Source: Streptomyces sp. NBC_01016 (GTDB lineage: Bacteria > Actinomycetota > Actinomycetes > Streptomycetales > Streptomycetaceae). Taken from it: 64,000 bases of DNA. The notes under the pieces are model-generated. The model had not been told where the DNA came from, made no database searches, and saw nothing but the letters and a program-made list of their open reading frames with translations. This document shows positions 25,048 through 32,665 of this stretch, in pieces. The position numbers and the translations under genes were made by a program. Where the stretch lies: contig NZ_JAPEOQ010000002.1 of the NCBI RefSeq assembly GCF_026341035.1, positions 3,224,001 to 3,288,000 of the forward strand, given 5' to 3'. Numbering within the stretch: the stretch's first letter is position 1; each line of letters begins with the position of its first letter.

Positions 25048-25878
25048 CTAGAGTCGTTCCCCCGACTCCAGGTGCTCCAAGTCCCCTGCCTGCTCTACGT
25101 GTTCGATGACGGCCACCGCCTCGTCCCGGGCCTCGTCCAGCAGCAGCGGAGGTACGGGACCCGCGGCGAGACCGCGGCCCGGCTGCGGTGTGCCGTACTC
25201 CTCCCTGACGCGGTTCAGCCAGGTACGGCGCACCCGGACCACGCGGTAGCAGGGGGTGAGATTCGTTCCGGTCCAGTTCAGGCCCAGCCGGCTCGACGCG
25301 CTGAAGGCACCCCGCCCCGCGAGGTCGACCAGCTGCAACGGCCCGGGACCGACCGTCCCTTCGAGCCGCAGCTCGGCGCTGGCGCCCGCCCGGTCGGCGA
25401 TGAGCACGGTGCCGGCGCGGGCGGCGATGACATCGGAGACGACGAGCAGGTCCGGGTCCCAGTCACCCCGCCAGAGTCGCCGCACCAGGGAATCGGCCAG
25501 CTCCGCGAGGTCCGCGAGGCCCGACTGTTCGAGACCGGTGTAGACGATCAGGGCGCTGTGCTCGTCCCGGAATTCCACCAGTGCCCCGGCCTCGGCCGCC
25601 GCCACCGTCGAGAACCCGTCCGCGGCGACCCCCGCGGCCTTGAAATGTACGGCGACCGTGCCCCCTGCGTCGTACGTGATGTCACCCGGAGCGCCCGCGG
25701 GCCGCGGCTTCGCCTCGATGCCCCGGTCCGCGAGGCTGCCCGCGGCGACCGAGCCGGTGCGGTGCAGCTTGCGCACCTCGCCGACCTCCACGCGCTCCGT
25801 CAACGGCCACGCCGACCACCAGCCGCGGTAGACGTCGCTGAGCGCCTTCCGGTACGCCTCGTATGAACCCTTGGCCAT
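25048..25878 (-). CDS. Putative pore-forming/gasdermin-like protein at head of the cassette
   Basis: A 276-aa protein of no family I can name with certainty. After an N-terminal helix (SYEAYRKALSDVYRGWWSAW) it is beta-rich; the block LADSLVRRLWRGDWDPDLLV followed by VSDVIAARAGTVLIAD resembles the gasdermin N-terminal sheet, where an LxVVTEV-type strand is conserved. A Pro/Gly-rich linker (TPQPGRGLAAGPVPP) then a C-terminal helix recalls the short inhibitory tail of bacterial gasdermins. The N-terminal palmitoylated Cys of characterised bacterial gasdermins is absent. ATG 25878 has GGGGGAG upstream. Adjacent to a CHAT protease; role as its effector substrate is a hypothesis. Confidence 0.55.
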   Translation of the reverse strand: MAKGSYEAYRKALSDVYRGWWSAWPLTERVEVGEVRKLHRTGSVAAGSLADRGIEAKPRPAGAPGDITYDAGGTVAVHFKAAGVAADGFSTVAAAEAGALVEFRDEHSALIVYTGLEQSGLADLAELADSLVRRLWRGDWDPDLLVVSDVIAARAGTVLIADRAGASAELRLEGTVGPGPLQLVDLAGRGAFSASSRLGLNWTGTNLTPCYRVVRVRRTWLNRVREEYGTPQPGRGLAAGPVPPLLLDEARDEAVAVIEHVEQAGDLEHLESGERL

Positions 25879-26183
25879 AGCCGCTCCCCCTTGCCCCCGT
25901 GAGAATGCGGCGCCCTTTTTGGAGGCTAGCAGCGGTTCCGTTCCCGGGCGCCGGGCCGAACGGCCCCTGCTTTCGGGGTGGTCAGAGCCCGGCGCGAGGA
26001 GCCAGGACCCCTCCGAACAGGGGCTCGCATCAGGGGTGTGACGGTGCCCCTGGAGCCCCGGGAGCTGCGGCTCGTACGGAGACGGCGGTACGCGGACGGG
26101 ACGGGGGAGCGTAGCGCGAACCCGCCCGGCCAGGGCGGTCCTGGGGCCTGCCGTTTGGACCAGGCCCCGTGGCGTACGCCGGA
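25879..26183. promoter_or_regulatory. Upstream region of the CHAT/STAND cassette
   Basis: A 305-bp non-coding stretch expected to contain the minus-strand promoter of the cassette. On that strand a TAGCCT (-10-like) lies about 50 nt before the first start codon, but I find no clear -35. It also holds the MFS-gene terminator at 26143-26168. No palindromic operator stood out. Confidence 0.4.
26143..26168 (-). terminator. Hairpin terminator after the minus-strand MFS gene
   Basis: GGGGCCTG at 26143-26150 and CAGGCCCC at 26161-26168 form a perfect 8-bp stem with a 10-nt loop, just past the stop of the MFS gene at 26184. It would separate that gene from the cassette. Confidence 0.6.
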
Positions 26184-27482
26184 CTAACAGTCCGAGAGGG
26201 AGTCCCGCTTCGTGTCCGGAGTACCTGCCGCGCGGCGGGGCGACGGGGGAGTGGCCGACCGGCCACCGGGCCGGAGTGTCAGGGCCGCCGCGATCGCCGT
26301 CGCCACCGCCATCACGAGGAAGCCGGCGGAGAACGTGGCCACTTGGGCGGCGAGACCCAGCAGGAGCGAGCCGAGGCCGGTGCCCGCGTCGAAGCCGATG
26401 TTCCAGGCGACGGAGGTGGTGTGTCGGTGCTCCGTGCCCGCGCGGTTGAGCGCCTGCACGAGGGTGAGACTCTGCAGCCCTCCGTACGCCGCCCCCAACA
26501 GCAGGAGTCCACCAAGCAGGGCTGGGAGGACGGCAGGAGCGGAACGGACGGACCAGGCGACGAGGACGAGGCCGGCGCACGACGCAAGCAGCAGGCCGAA
26601 GTTGAGTGGCCGGGTGCTGATCCTGTCCGCCAGGACGCCGCAGCTCCAGCGGGTCACCGCCGCGGTCGCCGTGAAGGTGATCAGCGCCCCGGCGGCTGCC
26701 CCTGGTGTGCCGGCGAACTGCGGGGTGAAGGTCAGGATCGCGCCCCCGGCCACCGTCACGAGCAGCAGCAGGGTCACCGGCATCAGGATGCGCCGCAGCG
26801 TGGTCGCCGTCGCCGTAGGGGGAGAAGAAGGGCCGGGAGCGGAGGAGCCGGGAGCTGGGATGTCGGGAGCAGGGGTGTCGGCGTGGGCGTCGAGGGCGCG
26901 TCCCAGGGCGGGAGTGAAGGGCAGGGCCAGCACGGGGAGGATGCCGCACGCGAGGATCGCGGGCAGGGCGAACGCCGCGACGAGGGCCGGCGCCGCCGGG
27001 GTCAGCACCAACTGGGGCAGCGCGATCGACAGGCCGTACACGCCGATGGCCGCGCCCTGACGGCCGCGCGGGGCCAGGGCCGCCACGGCGGTGGCACCGC
27101 ACACGGTCATGATGCCGAAGCCCGCGCCGCGCAGCGCCGTGGTGGCCAGGATCGGCCACAGGTTGTCGCTGAGGGCCTGGAGAGGCGCGGGCAGACCGAG
27201 CAGCAGGGCGCCGAGGGCGAACGTGCGCGACCACCCCAGCTTGCGGAGCGTGGCCTTGACGCAGAGCTGGGAGGCGACCGTCATGGCCATCAGGACGGCG
27301 GTGACGAGTCCGGCGCCGAACTCGTCGGCCCCTCCGTCCAGGGCCCACTGCGGGGATACGGGCAGCAGCAGCGCGAACCCCGAGAAGCAGCAGAGCACCA
27401 CCGTCATCAGGGGCGGGATGCCGGGCGACCGTATGACGGACGGTTTCGTTCCCTTGACGGACGGTCTCGTTCCTTCAGCCAT
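26184..27482 (-). CDS. MFS transporter
   Basis: Membrane transporter of 432 aa with about 12 helices and a Pro-rich central loop (ADTPAPDIPAPGSSAPGPS). It resembles YbfB/CynX-like or multidrug-type MFS members; substrate unknown. The first 17 residues contain a 7-residue duplication (GTRPSVK then GTKPSVI) caused by a 21-bp DNA repeat; they are hydrophilic and precede the first membrane helix. AGAGGA lies 10 nt upstream of ATG 27482. Two copies of a 25-bp element lie in its upstream region. Confidence 0.85.
   Translation of the reverse strand: MAEGTRPSVKGTKPSVIRSPGIPPLMTVVLCCFSGFALLLPVSPQWALDGGADEFGAGLVTAVLMAMTVASQLCVKATLRKLGWSRTFALGALLLGLPAPLQALSDNLWPILATTALRGAGFGIMTVCGATAVAALAPRGRQGAAIGVYGLSIALPQLVLTPAAPALVAAFALPAILACGILPVLALPFTPALGRALDAHADTPAPDIPAPGSSAPGPSSPPTATATTLRRILMPVTLLLLVTVAGGAILTFTPQFAGTPGAAAGALITFTATAAVTRWSCGVLADRISTRPLNFGLLLASCAGLVLVAWSVRSAPAVLPALLGGLLLLGAAYGGLQSLTLVQALNRAGTEHRHTTSVAWNIGFDAGTGLGSLLLGLAAQVATFSAGFLVMAVATAIAAALTLRPGGRSATPPSPRRAAGTPDTKRDSLSDC
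27435..27476. repeat. 21-bp direct repeat at the MFS 5' end
   Basis: Two adjacent copies of GACGGACGGTTTCGTTCCCT-type sequence (27435-27455 and 27456-27476) differ at few positions and add seven in-frame codons to the N-terminus. Confidence 0.75.
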
Positions 27483-27568
27483 GCAACTCAGTCCTCTTTT
27501 CCGTCGGGCTGGCGGGACAAGGACGAGCGTAGTTCTGCCGACGGACCCCGTGGTGGGTCAGGGTTCAA

Positions 27569-27616
27569 AGCATCTCGACCATTACGTGGACGCAGCATCT
27601 CGACCTTCACGTAGAC
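27569..27616. promoter_or_regulatory. Duplicated element upstream of the MFS gene
   Basis: AGCATCTCGACCATTACGTG-type sequence occurs at 27569-27593 and again at 27594-27616. The core (ATCTCGACctTcACGTaGA) resembles MarR-family operators (ATCTYGANNTCRAGAT-like). It lies about 90-130 bp upstream of the MFS start and overlaps the 3' end of the EamA gene. Operator function is a guess from the repeat and position. Confidence 0.4.
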
Positions 27617-28491
27617 CCGGCGGATCGGGCGGCGCGACGCACCGACCACACACCGGCCAGGACGATCAACGCGGCCGCCCCGAGCTGGCGCCCCGTCAAC
27701 TCCTCGTGCAGCAGCACGAAACCGATGCCGGCCGCCACGGCGGGGCTCAGCGCGAGCAGCACACCGAAGGCACGGGCGTCGATGCGCCGCAGCACCGTCA
27801 TGTCCAGCGAGTACGGGATCAGCGAGGACAGCAGCGCCACAAGGAGCCCGGTGAACAGGACGGAAGGGTGGGCCGCCACCCGGTCGCCGTCGGTGACGGC
27901 GGTGACCGGGGTCAGCACGCAGGCGCCGACGGCGAGCGCCAGCGTCAGCCCCGTCCAGTCGGGGAACAGCCGCCCGACCCGCCGGCTCAGGACCACATAC
28001 CCGGCCCGGCACACCGCGGCGGCGCCTCCCAGGAGGAGCCCGGCGGCGGGCAGCGAGGCGCCGGGCGCCGCCAGCAGCAGTACGCCCGCCAGGGCCAGCA
28101 ACGCCACCACGAGATGCTCGATCCGGCGGGCCAGGGCGATCGACAGGGCCAGCGGGCCGAGCAGTTCGAGTGTCGCGGCCACGCCGATCGGGAGCCGGCT
28201 GATGGCCTGGAAGTAGGCCAGGTTCATGGCCGCGAGCACCAGGCCGAGCGCGACGGCCGCGCGCCACTGCGGGGCCGTGATCCCCCGCAGCCGCGGCCGG
28301 ACGAGCAGCCACAGGACCACGGCGGCGAAGAACAGCCGCATACCGGCCAGCGCCGTGGGACCCGCGGACGCGTACGCCCCCTTGGCGACCGCGGAACCCA
28401 CCTGGAGGCTGGCGATCTGGGCCAGCATCAGCACCGGCGCCGTCGCCACTCCCCGCGACCGCGGTCGGGGATCCTCCACTGCCACGCCCAT
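27607..28491 (-). CDS. EamA/RhtA-type DMT-family exporter
   Basis: About 294 aa with ten hydrophobic segments organised as two EamA repeats (GAYASAGPTALAGMRLFFAA ... ISRLPIGVAATLELLGPLAL and the second copy LLSSLIPYSLDMTVLRRIDA). Closest in style to RhtA/threonine-homoserine exporters, but the substrate is not certain. The ATG at 28491 is preceded by GGAGGA; the longer frame to 28587 is Arg-rich. It is divergent from the CGNR regulator at 28577. Confidence 0.88.
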   Translation of the reverse strand: MGVAVEDPRPRSRGVATAPVLMLAQIASLQVGSAVAKGAYASAGPTALAGMRLFFAAVVLWLLVRPRLRGITAPQWRAAVALGLVLAAMNLAYFQAISRLPIGVAATLELLGPLALSIALARRIEHLVVALLALAGVLLLAAPGASLPAAGLLLGGAAAVCRAGYVVLSRRVGRLFPDWTGLTLALAVGACVLTPVTAVTDGDRVAAHPSVLFTGLLVALLSSLIPYSLDMTVLRRIDARAFGVLLALSPAVAAGIGFVLLHEELTGRQLGAAALIVLAGVWSVRRAARSAGST

Positions 28492-28576
28492 CGGAGTCCT
28501 CCACACGTTCGGCACCGCCCTCCGGCCGCCGACGCGCGTCGGCACCGCTCGCCTCACACGGTGCTGTAATGCCCTT

Positions 28577-29113
28577 ATGCACTTCAACCATTACGGCGGC
28601 GAGGCCGCCCGGCTGGCCGCCGACCTGGTCAACCTGACGGAGACACCACGCCCCGAGGACCTGGAGACACTGCTTGCCGCGCACGGCGTCGTGAACCGCG
28701 CACTCACCACCGCGCAGGCCGAGTCGATCTGGGACTGGAGCCGGCGCCTGGCCGTGTGCTTCGGGCGACAGGACCTCGAAGAGCGGTGCCACGCGGTCAA
28801 CGAACTCCTCGCGGACGCCTCGAGCAGCCCCCGGATCTCCCTGCACGACGGGCAGCCCCACCTGCACTACAGCGCGATCGGCGCCGACCCGGCCGCACAC
28901 ATCCGCGCGGTCACCGCGGCCGGGCTCGCCTATGTCATTTGCTCCGCCGCCGACCGCCTCGGCCGCTGCGCACGCCGGAGCTGCGCCCTGGCCTTCGTCG
29001 ACACCTCCCGCAACGGCCGCCGCGCCTACTGCTCGGTGCGCTGCGCCAACAACGACGCCGTGGCCCGGCACCGCGATCGGGGTCGCGCATCACAAGACAG
29101 AACACATTCCTAA
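28577..29113 (+). CDS. CGNR zinc-finger/ABATE-type regulator (variant motif)
   Basis: A 178-aa protein with the ABATE N-terminal domain (LAADLVNLTETPRPEDLETL) and a C-terminal CGNR-type zinc finger: CARRSCALAFVD ... RAYCSVRCANNDAVARHR. The name-giving CGNR is here CANN. Such stress-linked proteins are presumed transcription factors. The ATG at 28577 lacks a ribosome site; a TGTAAT box ends 6 nt upstream, suggesting a leaderless mRNA. Divergent from the EamA exporter, which it may regulate. Confidence 0.82.
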   Translation: MHFNHYGGEAARLAADLVNLTETPRPEDLETLLAAHGVVNRALTTAQAESIWDWSRRLAVCFGRQDLEERCHAVNELLADASSSPRISLHDGQPHLHYSAIGADPAAHIRAVTAAGLAYVICSAADRLGRCARRSCALAFVDTSRNGRRAYCSVRCANNDAVARHRDRGRASQDRTHS

Positions 29114-29151
29114 CACGAGGGGTGTTGTGTTTGAGGGGTCCGCTGTTAGCT
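29111..29151 (+). promoter_or_regulatory. Promoter and operator candidate for the deoR-led operon
   Basis: AACAC (29111-29115) and GTGTT (29121-29125) make a 5-bp inverted repeat with a 5-nt spacer. TTGTGT at 29124-29129 and TAGCTT at 29146-29151, 16 nt apart, are -35/-10-like. The overlap fits DeoR repression. Confidence 0.45.
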
Positions 29152-29179
29152 TGTCGGGCGACGGCAGGAAGGAATCGCT

Positions 29180-30004
29180 GTGAGCCCCGATGAAGTCCCC
29201 ACGGGTTCAGCAGAGTTGCTGAACCCACAGGCGCGCCAGGAGCGCATCCGTGACCGGGTGCTCGAGCTGGGCTCGGCCCGCATCGAGGACCTGGCGCGCG
29301 AGCTGGGGGTCAGTGTGATGACGATCCACCGCGACCTGGACCGTCTCGCCGATGAGGGGTGGCTCCGCAAGACGCGCGGGGCGGCCACGGCCCAGCAGTC
29401 CGTGCTCTTCGAGAGCAACGTCCGCTACCGGACGACCCAGCAGGGCGAGGCCAAGAAGGCGCTGGCCGGCGCCGCCCTGGAGCACATCGACCGCGGTCAG
29501 GCGATCCTGCTGGACGACAGCACCACGTCCCTCGCCCTCGCCCGCGCGCTGCCCGAGAGCGGACCGCTCACTGTCATCACCAACTTCCTCGCCATCGTCA
29601 ACGCCCTTGCGGGCCGCCCCGGCATCGAGCTGATCTCGCTCGGCGGCAGTTACGACCCGCACTACGACGCCTTCCAGGGCATGGCGACCTGCGACCACAT
29701 CAAGCCCCTGCGCGCCGACACCGTGTTCATCTCGACCTCGGCGGTCGCGGACGGCCACTGCTACCACCAGTCGCAGGAGGCGATCCTGGTCAAGCGGGCG
29801 CTCCTGGAGGCCGCCCAGCGCCGGATCCTGCTCGTCGACCACACCAAGTTCCGGAAACGGGCCCTGCACCGGGTCGCCCCGCTCAGCGATTTCGACCTCG
29901 TGATCGTCGACGACCGCATCTCCCGGGCCGAGTTGGAGGCGCTGCGCGAGGACGGCGTCACCGTGCAGGTCGCCGCCCTGCGGCCGGGACCGCCCGAGTC
30001 CTGA
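29180..30004 (+). CDS. DeoR-family regulator of tetritol catabolism
   Basis: A 274-aa regulator with an N-terminal DeoR helix-turn-helix (RIEDLARELGVSVMTIHRDLDRLADEGWLRKTRG) and a C-terminal sugar-phosphate-sensing domain (ILLDDSTTSLALARAL ... ISTSAVADGHCYH ... ILLVDHTKFRKRALH). GTG 29180 has GGAAGGAA upstream. It heads a co-directional run of polyol dehydrogenase, transporter, kinase and isomerase genes, so it probably represses them until a tetrulose phosphate accumulates (inference from family and context). Confidence 0.9.
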   Translation: MSPDEVPTGSAELLNPQARQERIRDRVLELGSARIEDLARELGVSVMTIHRDLDRLADEGWLRKTRGAATAQQSVLFESNVRYRTTQQGEAKKALAGAALEHIDRGQAILLDDSTTSLALARALPESGPLTVITNFLAIVNALAGRPGIELISLGGSYDPHYDAFQGMATCDHIKPLRADTVFISTSAVADGHCYHQSQEAILVKRALLEAAQRRILLVDHTKFRKRALHRVAPLSDFDLVIVDDRISRAELEALREDGVTVQVAALRPGPPES

Positions 30005-30005
30005 G

Positions 30006-30105
30006 CCACCCCGAACCACCCTGTCCCACCCCGAGCCACCGTGCTCCACCCAGAACCACGGTGCTCCACCCCGAGCCACCGTGATCCCACCGGATCCACC
30101 CCCAC
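30006..30105. repeat. Tandem repeat, 20-bp unit, four to five copies
   Basis: Units of CCACCCCGAGCCACCGTGCT with variations start at 30006, 30026, 30046 and 30066; a degenerate fifth starts at 30086. It fills the spacer between the deoR stop and the dehydrogenase ribosome site. Confidence 0.85.
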
Positions 30106-30166
30106 GGATCCGTGTCCCCCAACCGCATCTCATCCGCGCAAGAGCCGACTGCCAATGGAGGTAGTA

Positions 30167-31276
30167 GTGATCAGTGTGCCGAAGCGAATGCAGGCCGTGG
30201 TAGTCCACGGGCCCGAGGACTATCGCCTCGAGGAAGTCGATGTCCCCACACCGGGCCCCGGCGAACTGCTGTTGCGGACCGAGGCGGTGGGGGTGTGCGC
30301 GAGCGACCTCAAGTGCTACCACGGCGCCCCCAAGTTCTGGGGCGACGAGAACCGCCCGGCATGGGCGCAGCGCGGCATCATCCCCGGTCACGAGTTCGTC
30401 GGCGTGGTGGTCGCGGGCGACGACGCCGCGCTTGCCGCCCAGCAGGTGAGCGTCGGTGACCGCATCGCGTGCGAGCAGATCGTGCCGTGCGAGGAGTGCC
30501 GTTACTGTCGGCGCGGTCAGTACTGGATGTGCGGCCCGCACGACATGTTCGGCTTCCGCAACCACCACGGCGCCATGGCGCAGTACATGGTGATTCCGCC
30601 GAAGGCCCGCGCCCACAAGGTCTCGCACGACCTCGCGCCGCACCACGCCGCGTACGCGGAGCCGCTGTCCTGCGCGCTGCACGCGGTGGAGCGCGCCGAC
30701 ATCCACTTCGAGGACGTCGTGGTGGTCGCCGGCTGCGGGCCGATCGGCCTGGGCCTCATCGCGGGCGCGCGGCAGAAGAACCCGCTCAAGATCATCGCGC
30801 TCGACCTGGACGACAACAAGCTCGAACTGGGCCGCCGCACGGGCGCCGACATCGTCCTCAACCCCGCCAAGGAAGACGTCGTCGCACGCGTCAAGGAGAT
30901 GACCGACGGCTACGGCGCTGACGTCTACCTGGAGGGCACCGGCGCGACGCCCGCGGTCGCGCAGGGCCTGAACCTGCTGCGCAAGCTGGGCACGTACGTC
31001 GAGTACTCGGTCTTCGGCTCGGACGTCACGGTCGACTGGTCGATCATCTCCGACGACAAGGAACTCGACGTCCGCGGCGCCCACTTGGGCCCGCACTGCT
31101 GGCCAGCGGCGATCCGCCTCCTCGAGGAGGGCAAGGTGCCGGTCGACGACATCTGCACCCACCAGTTCGGCCTGGCCGACTTCCAGAAGGCGCTCGACCT
31201 GGTCGCCGACACCTCCGGTGCCTCCGTGAAGGTGTCCATCCTGCCGAACGCCGAGTCCGACGCGGTGATCGCGTGA
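30167..31276 (+). CDS. eltD: Erythritol/L-threitol dehydrogenase (zinc-type)
   Basis: Zinc-dependent medium-chain dehydrogenase of 369 aa. Catalytic zinc ligands are in GVCASDLKCYHG and GHEF; the structural zinc site is CEECRYCRRGQYWMC; the Rossmann motif is AGCGPIGLG. The strings FWGDENRP, NHHGAMAQYM and VDWSIISDDKELDVRGAHLG agree with the erythritol/L-threitol dehydrogenase family described from Mycobacterium smegmatis, oxidising the tetritol to L-erythrulose. GTG 30167 follows GGAGG by 5 nt. The stop overlaps the MFS start (GTGA). Confidence 0.82.
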   Translation: MISVPKRMQAVVVHGPEDYRLEEVDVPTPGPGELLLRTEAVGVCASDLKCYHGAPKFWGDENRPAWAQRGIIPGHEFVGVVVAGDDAALAAQQVSVGDRIACEQIVPCEECRYCRRGQYWMCGPHDMFGFRNHHGAMAQYMVIPPKARAHKVSHDLAPHHAAYAEPLSCALHAVERADIHFEDVVVVAGCGPIGLGLIAGARQKNPLKIIALDLDDNKLELGRRTGADIVLNPAKEDVVARVKEMTDGYGADVYLEGTGATPAVAQGLNLLRKLGTYVEYSVFGSDVTVDWSIISDDKELDVRGAHLGPHCWPAAIRLLEEGKVPVDDICTHQFGLADFQKALDLVADTSGASVKVSILPNAESDAVIA

Positions 31277-32607
31277 CTGCGGCGGCCACCGGGGCCGTGA
31301 AGGCCCCCGAGACCCGGCTCGACCGCATGGGCATACCCCACTCGTTGCGCTGGGGCTTCGTCGCCGTCCTGGTCTTCATGACCGGCAACGGCACCGAGTC
31401 CAACTTCATCGCCCCGCACATCGAGCACGTCCTGGGCAGCTCCACCGCGACGGCCAGCACCATCATCTCCATGTACGGCGTGTCCGTACTGGTCGGCAGC
31501 TACCTCTCCGGAGCCCTCACCGACCTGTGGGGCCCGCGGCGGGTCATGCTGCTCGGCACCGTGGTGTGGGTCGTGTTCGAGGCGCTGTTCCTGGCGGGCC
31601 TCGCCGCCGGCAGCATGCCCATGGTCTTCCTGACCTACTTCCTGCGTGGCTTCGGCTACCCGCTGTTCGCGTTCGCCTTCCTGGTGTGGGTGAACCTCGT
31701 ATCGCCGAAGGAGCGCAACGGCGCCGCGGTCGGCTGGTTCTACGTCATGTTCACCGGCGGACTGCCCACGCTGGGCTCGCTGTTCGCACTCGGTATGATC
31801 CCGGCGTTCGGCGGTTCGACCGGCGGCGAGACGGGCGCCATGGCGGCCTCGACGGCGCTGGTGGTGATCGGTTTCCTGATCGCCCGGTTCGCCGTCAAGG
31901 AGCCGCACGGGTCGCAGCGGGTGGCCCCGGCCGACAAGTCGTCCTTCGAAGTCCTGTCTGCAGGAGTGCGCCTGACGGCACATCAGCCCAAGGTCCTTAT
32001 GGGCTTCCTCGTGCGGCTCATCAACACCGCGCCCCAGTACGGCATGTTCATCATCCTGCCCGGAGTGATCGCGGACGACCGCGGCTGGGGACAGAGCCGC
32101 TGGCTCACCATGACCGTCCTCGTCTACGCGACGAACATCCTCGTCAACGCCCTGTTCGGCGCCATCGGCGACCGCTGGGGCTGGCGCCGCACCGTGCAGT
32201 GGTTCGGTGTGTTCGGCTCCTCCATCGGCCTGCTCGCCTGGTGGTACGTGCCGCAGATGGTGCCCGCCGGTTCCACCTGGGGCTTCTGGGTGTCCGTCGT
32301 CGCGGGCTGTGTGTTCGGCTGCCTGCTCGCCGGGTTCGTACCGATGGGCGCGATCATGCCGGCGCTCGTGCCGGCGGAGTTCAAGGGCGCGGCCATGGCC
32401 ATGTACACCACGGCGGCCGGTGGTGCCTCGTTCCTCGGCTCCGCGGTGGTCGCCGCCGTGCTCTCCGTCGGCCTCGGCAACGCAGGAGTGGTGTGGGCGT
32501 TCGTCGTGCTGTACGGCGCGGCCTTCGTGATGGTCTCGTTCCTCAACGTGCGCCAGAGCGAGCCCAGTTCAGAGGAGGAGCAGGCCGGAGCCGTCATGGC
32601 CCGCTGA
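31273..32607 (+). CDS. MFS transporter, probable tetritol uptake
   Basis: A 444-aa polytopic membrane protein with about 12 helices; segments GNGTESNFIAPHIEHVLGSS, GALTDLWGPRRVML and GAIGDRWGWRRTV are MFS-like. It starts inside the stop codon of the dehydrogenase gene and precedes the kinase gene by 58 bp, so it is the likely importer of erythritol or threitol for this operon (context inference). It resembles the polyol/RbtT-like transporters. Confidence 0.85.
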   Translation: MTAAATGAVKAPETRLDRMGIPHSLRWGFVAVLVFMTGNGTESNFIAPHIEHVLGSSTATASTIISMYGVSVLVGSYLSGALTDLWGPRRVMLLGTVVWVVFEALFLAGLAAGSMPMVFLTYFLRGFGYPLFAFAFLVWVNLVSPKERNGAAVGWFYVMFTGGLPTLGSLFALGMIPAFGGSTGGETGAMAASTALVVIGFLIARFAVKEPHGSQRVAPADKSSFEVLSAGVRLTAHQPKVLMGFLVRLINTAPQYGMFIILPGVIADDRGWGQSRWLTMTVLVYATNILVNALFGAIGDRWGWRRTVQWFGVFGSSIGLLAWWYVPQMVPAGSTWGFWVSVVAGCVFGCLLAGFVPMGAIMPALVPAEFKGAAMAMYTTAAGGASFLGSAVVAAVLSVGLGNAGVVWAFVVLYGAAFVMVSFLNVRQSEPSSEEEQAGAVMAR

Positions 32608-32665
32608 CCTGCCCCCGACCGCGTACCGACGCGCGACGCACCGTAGTTGTTTTGGAGGTTCTCTC

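Noticed and set aside
16471..25878. Prophage or integrative element carrying the cassette
   Set aside because: I find no integrase, tRNA attachment site, flanking repeats or clear base-composition shift; only the TTA codons set it apart.
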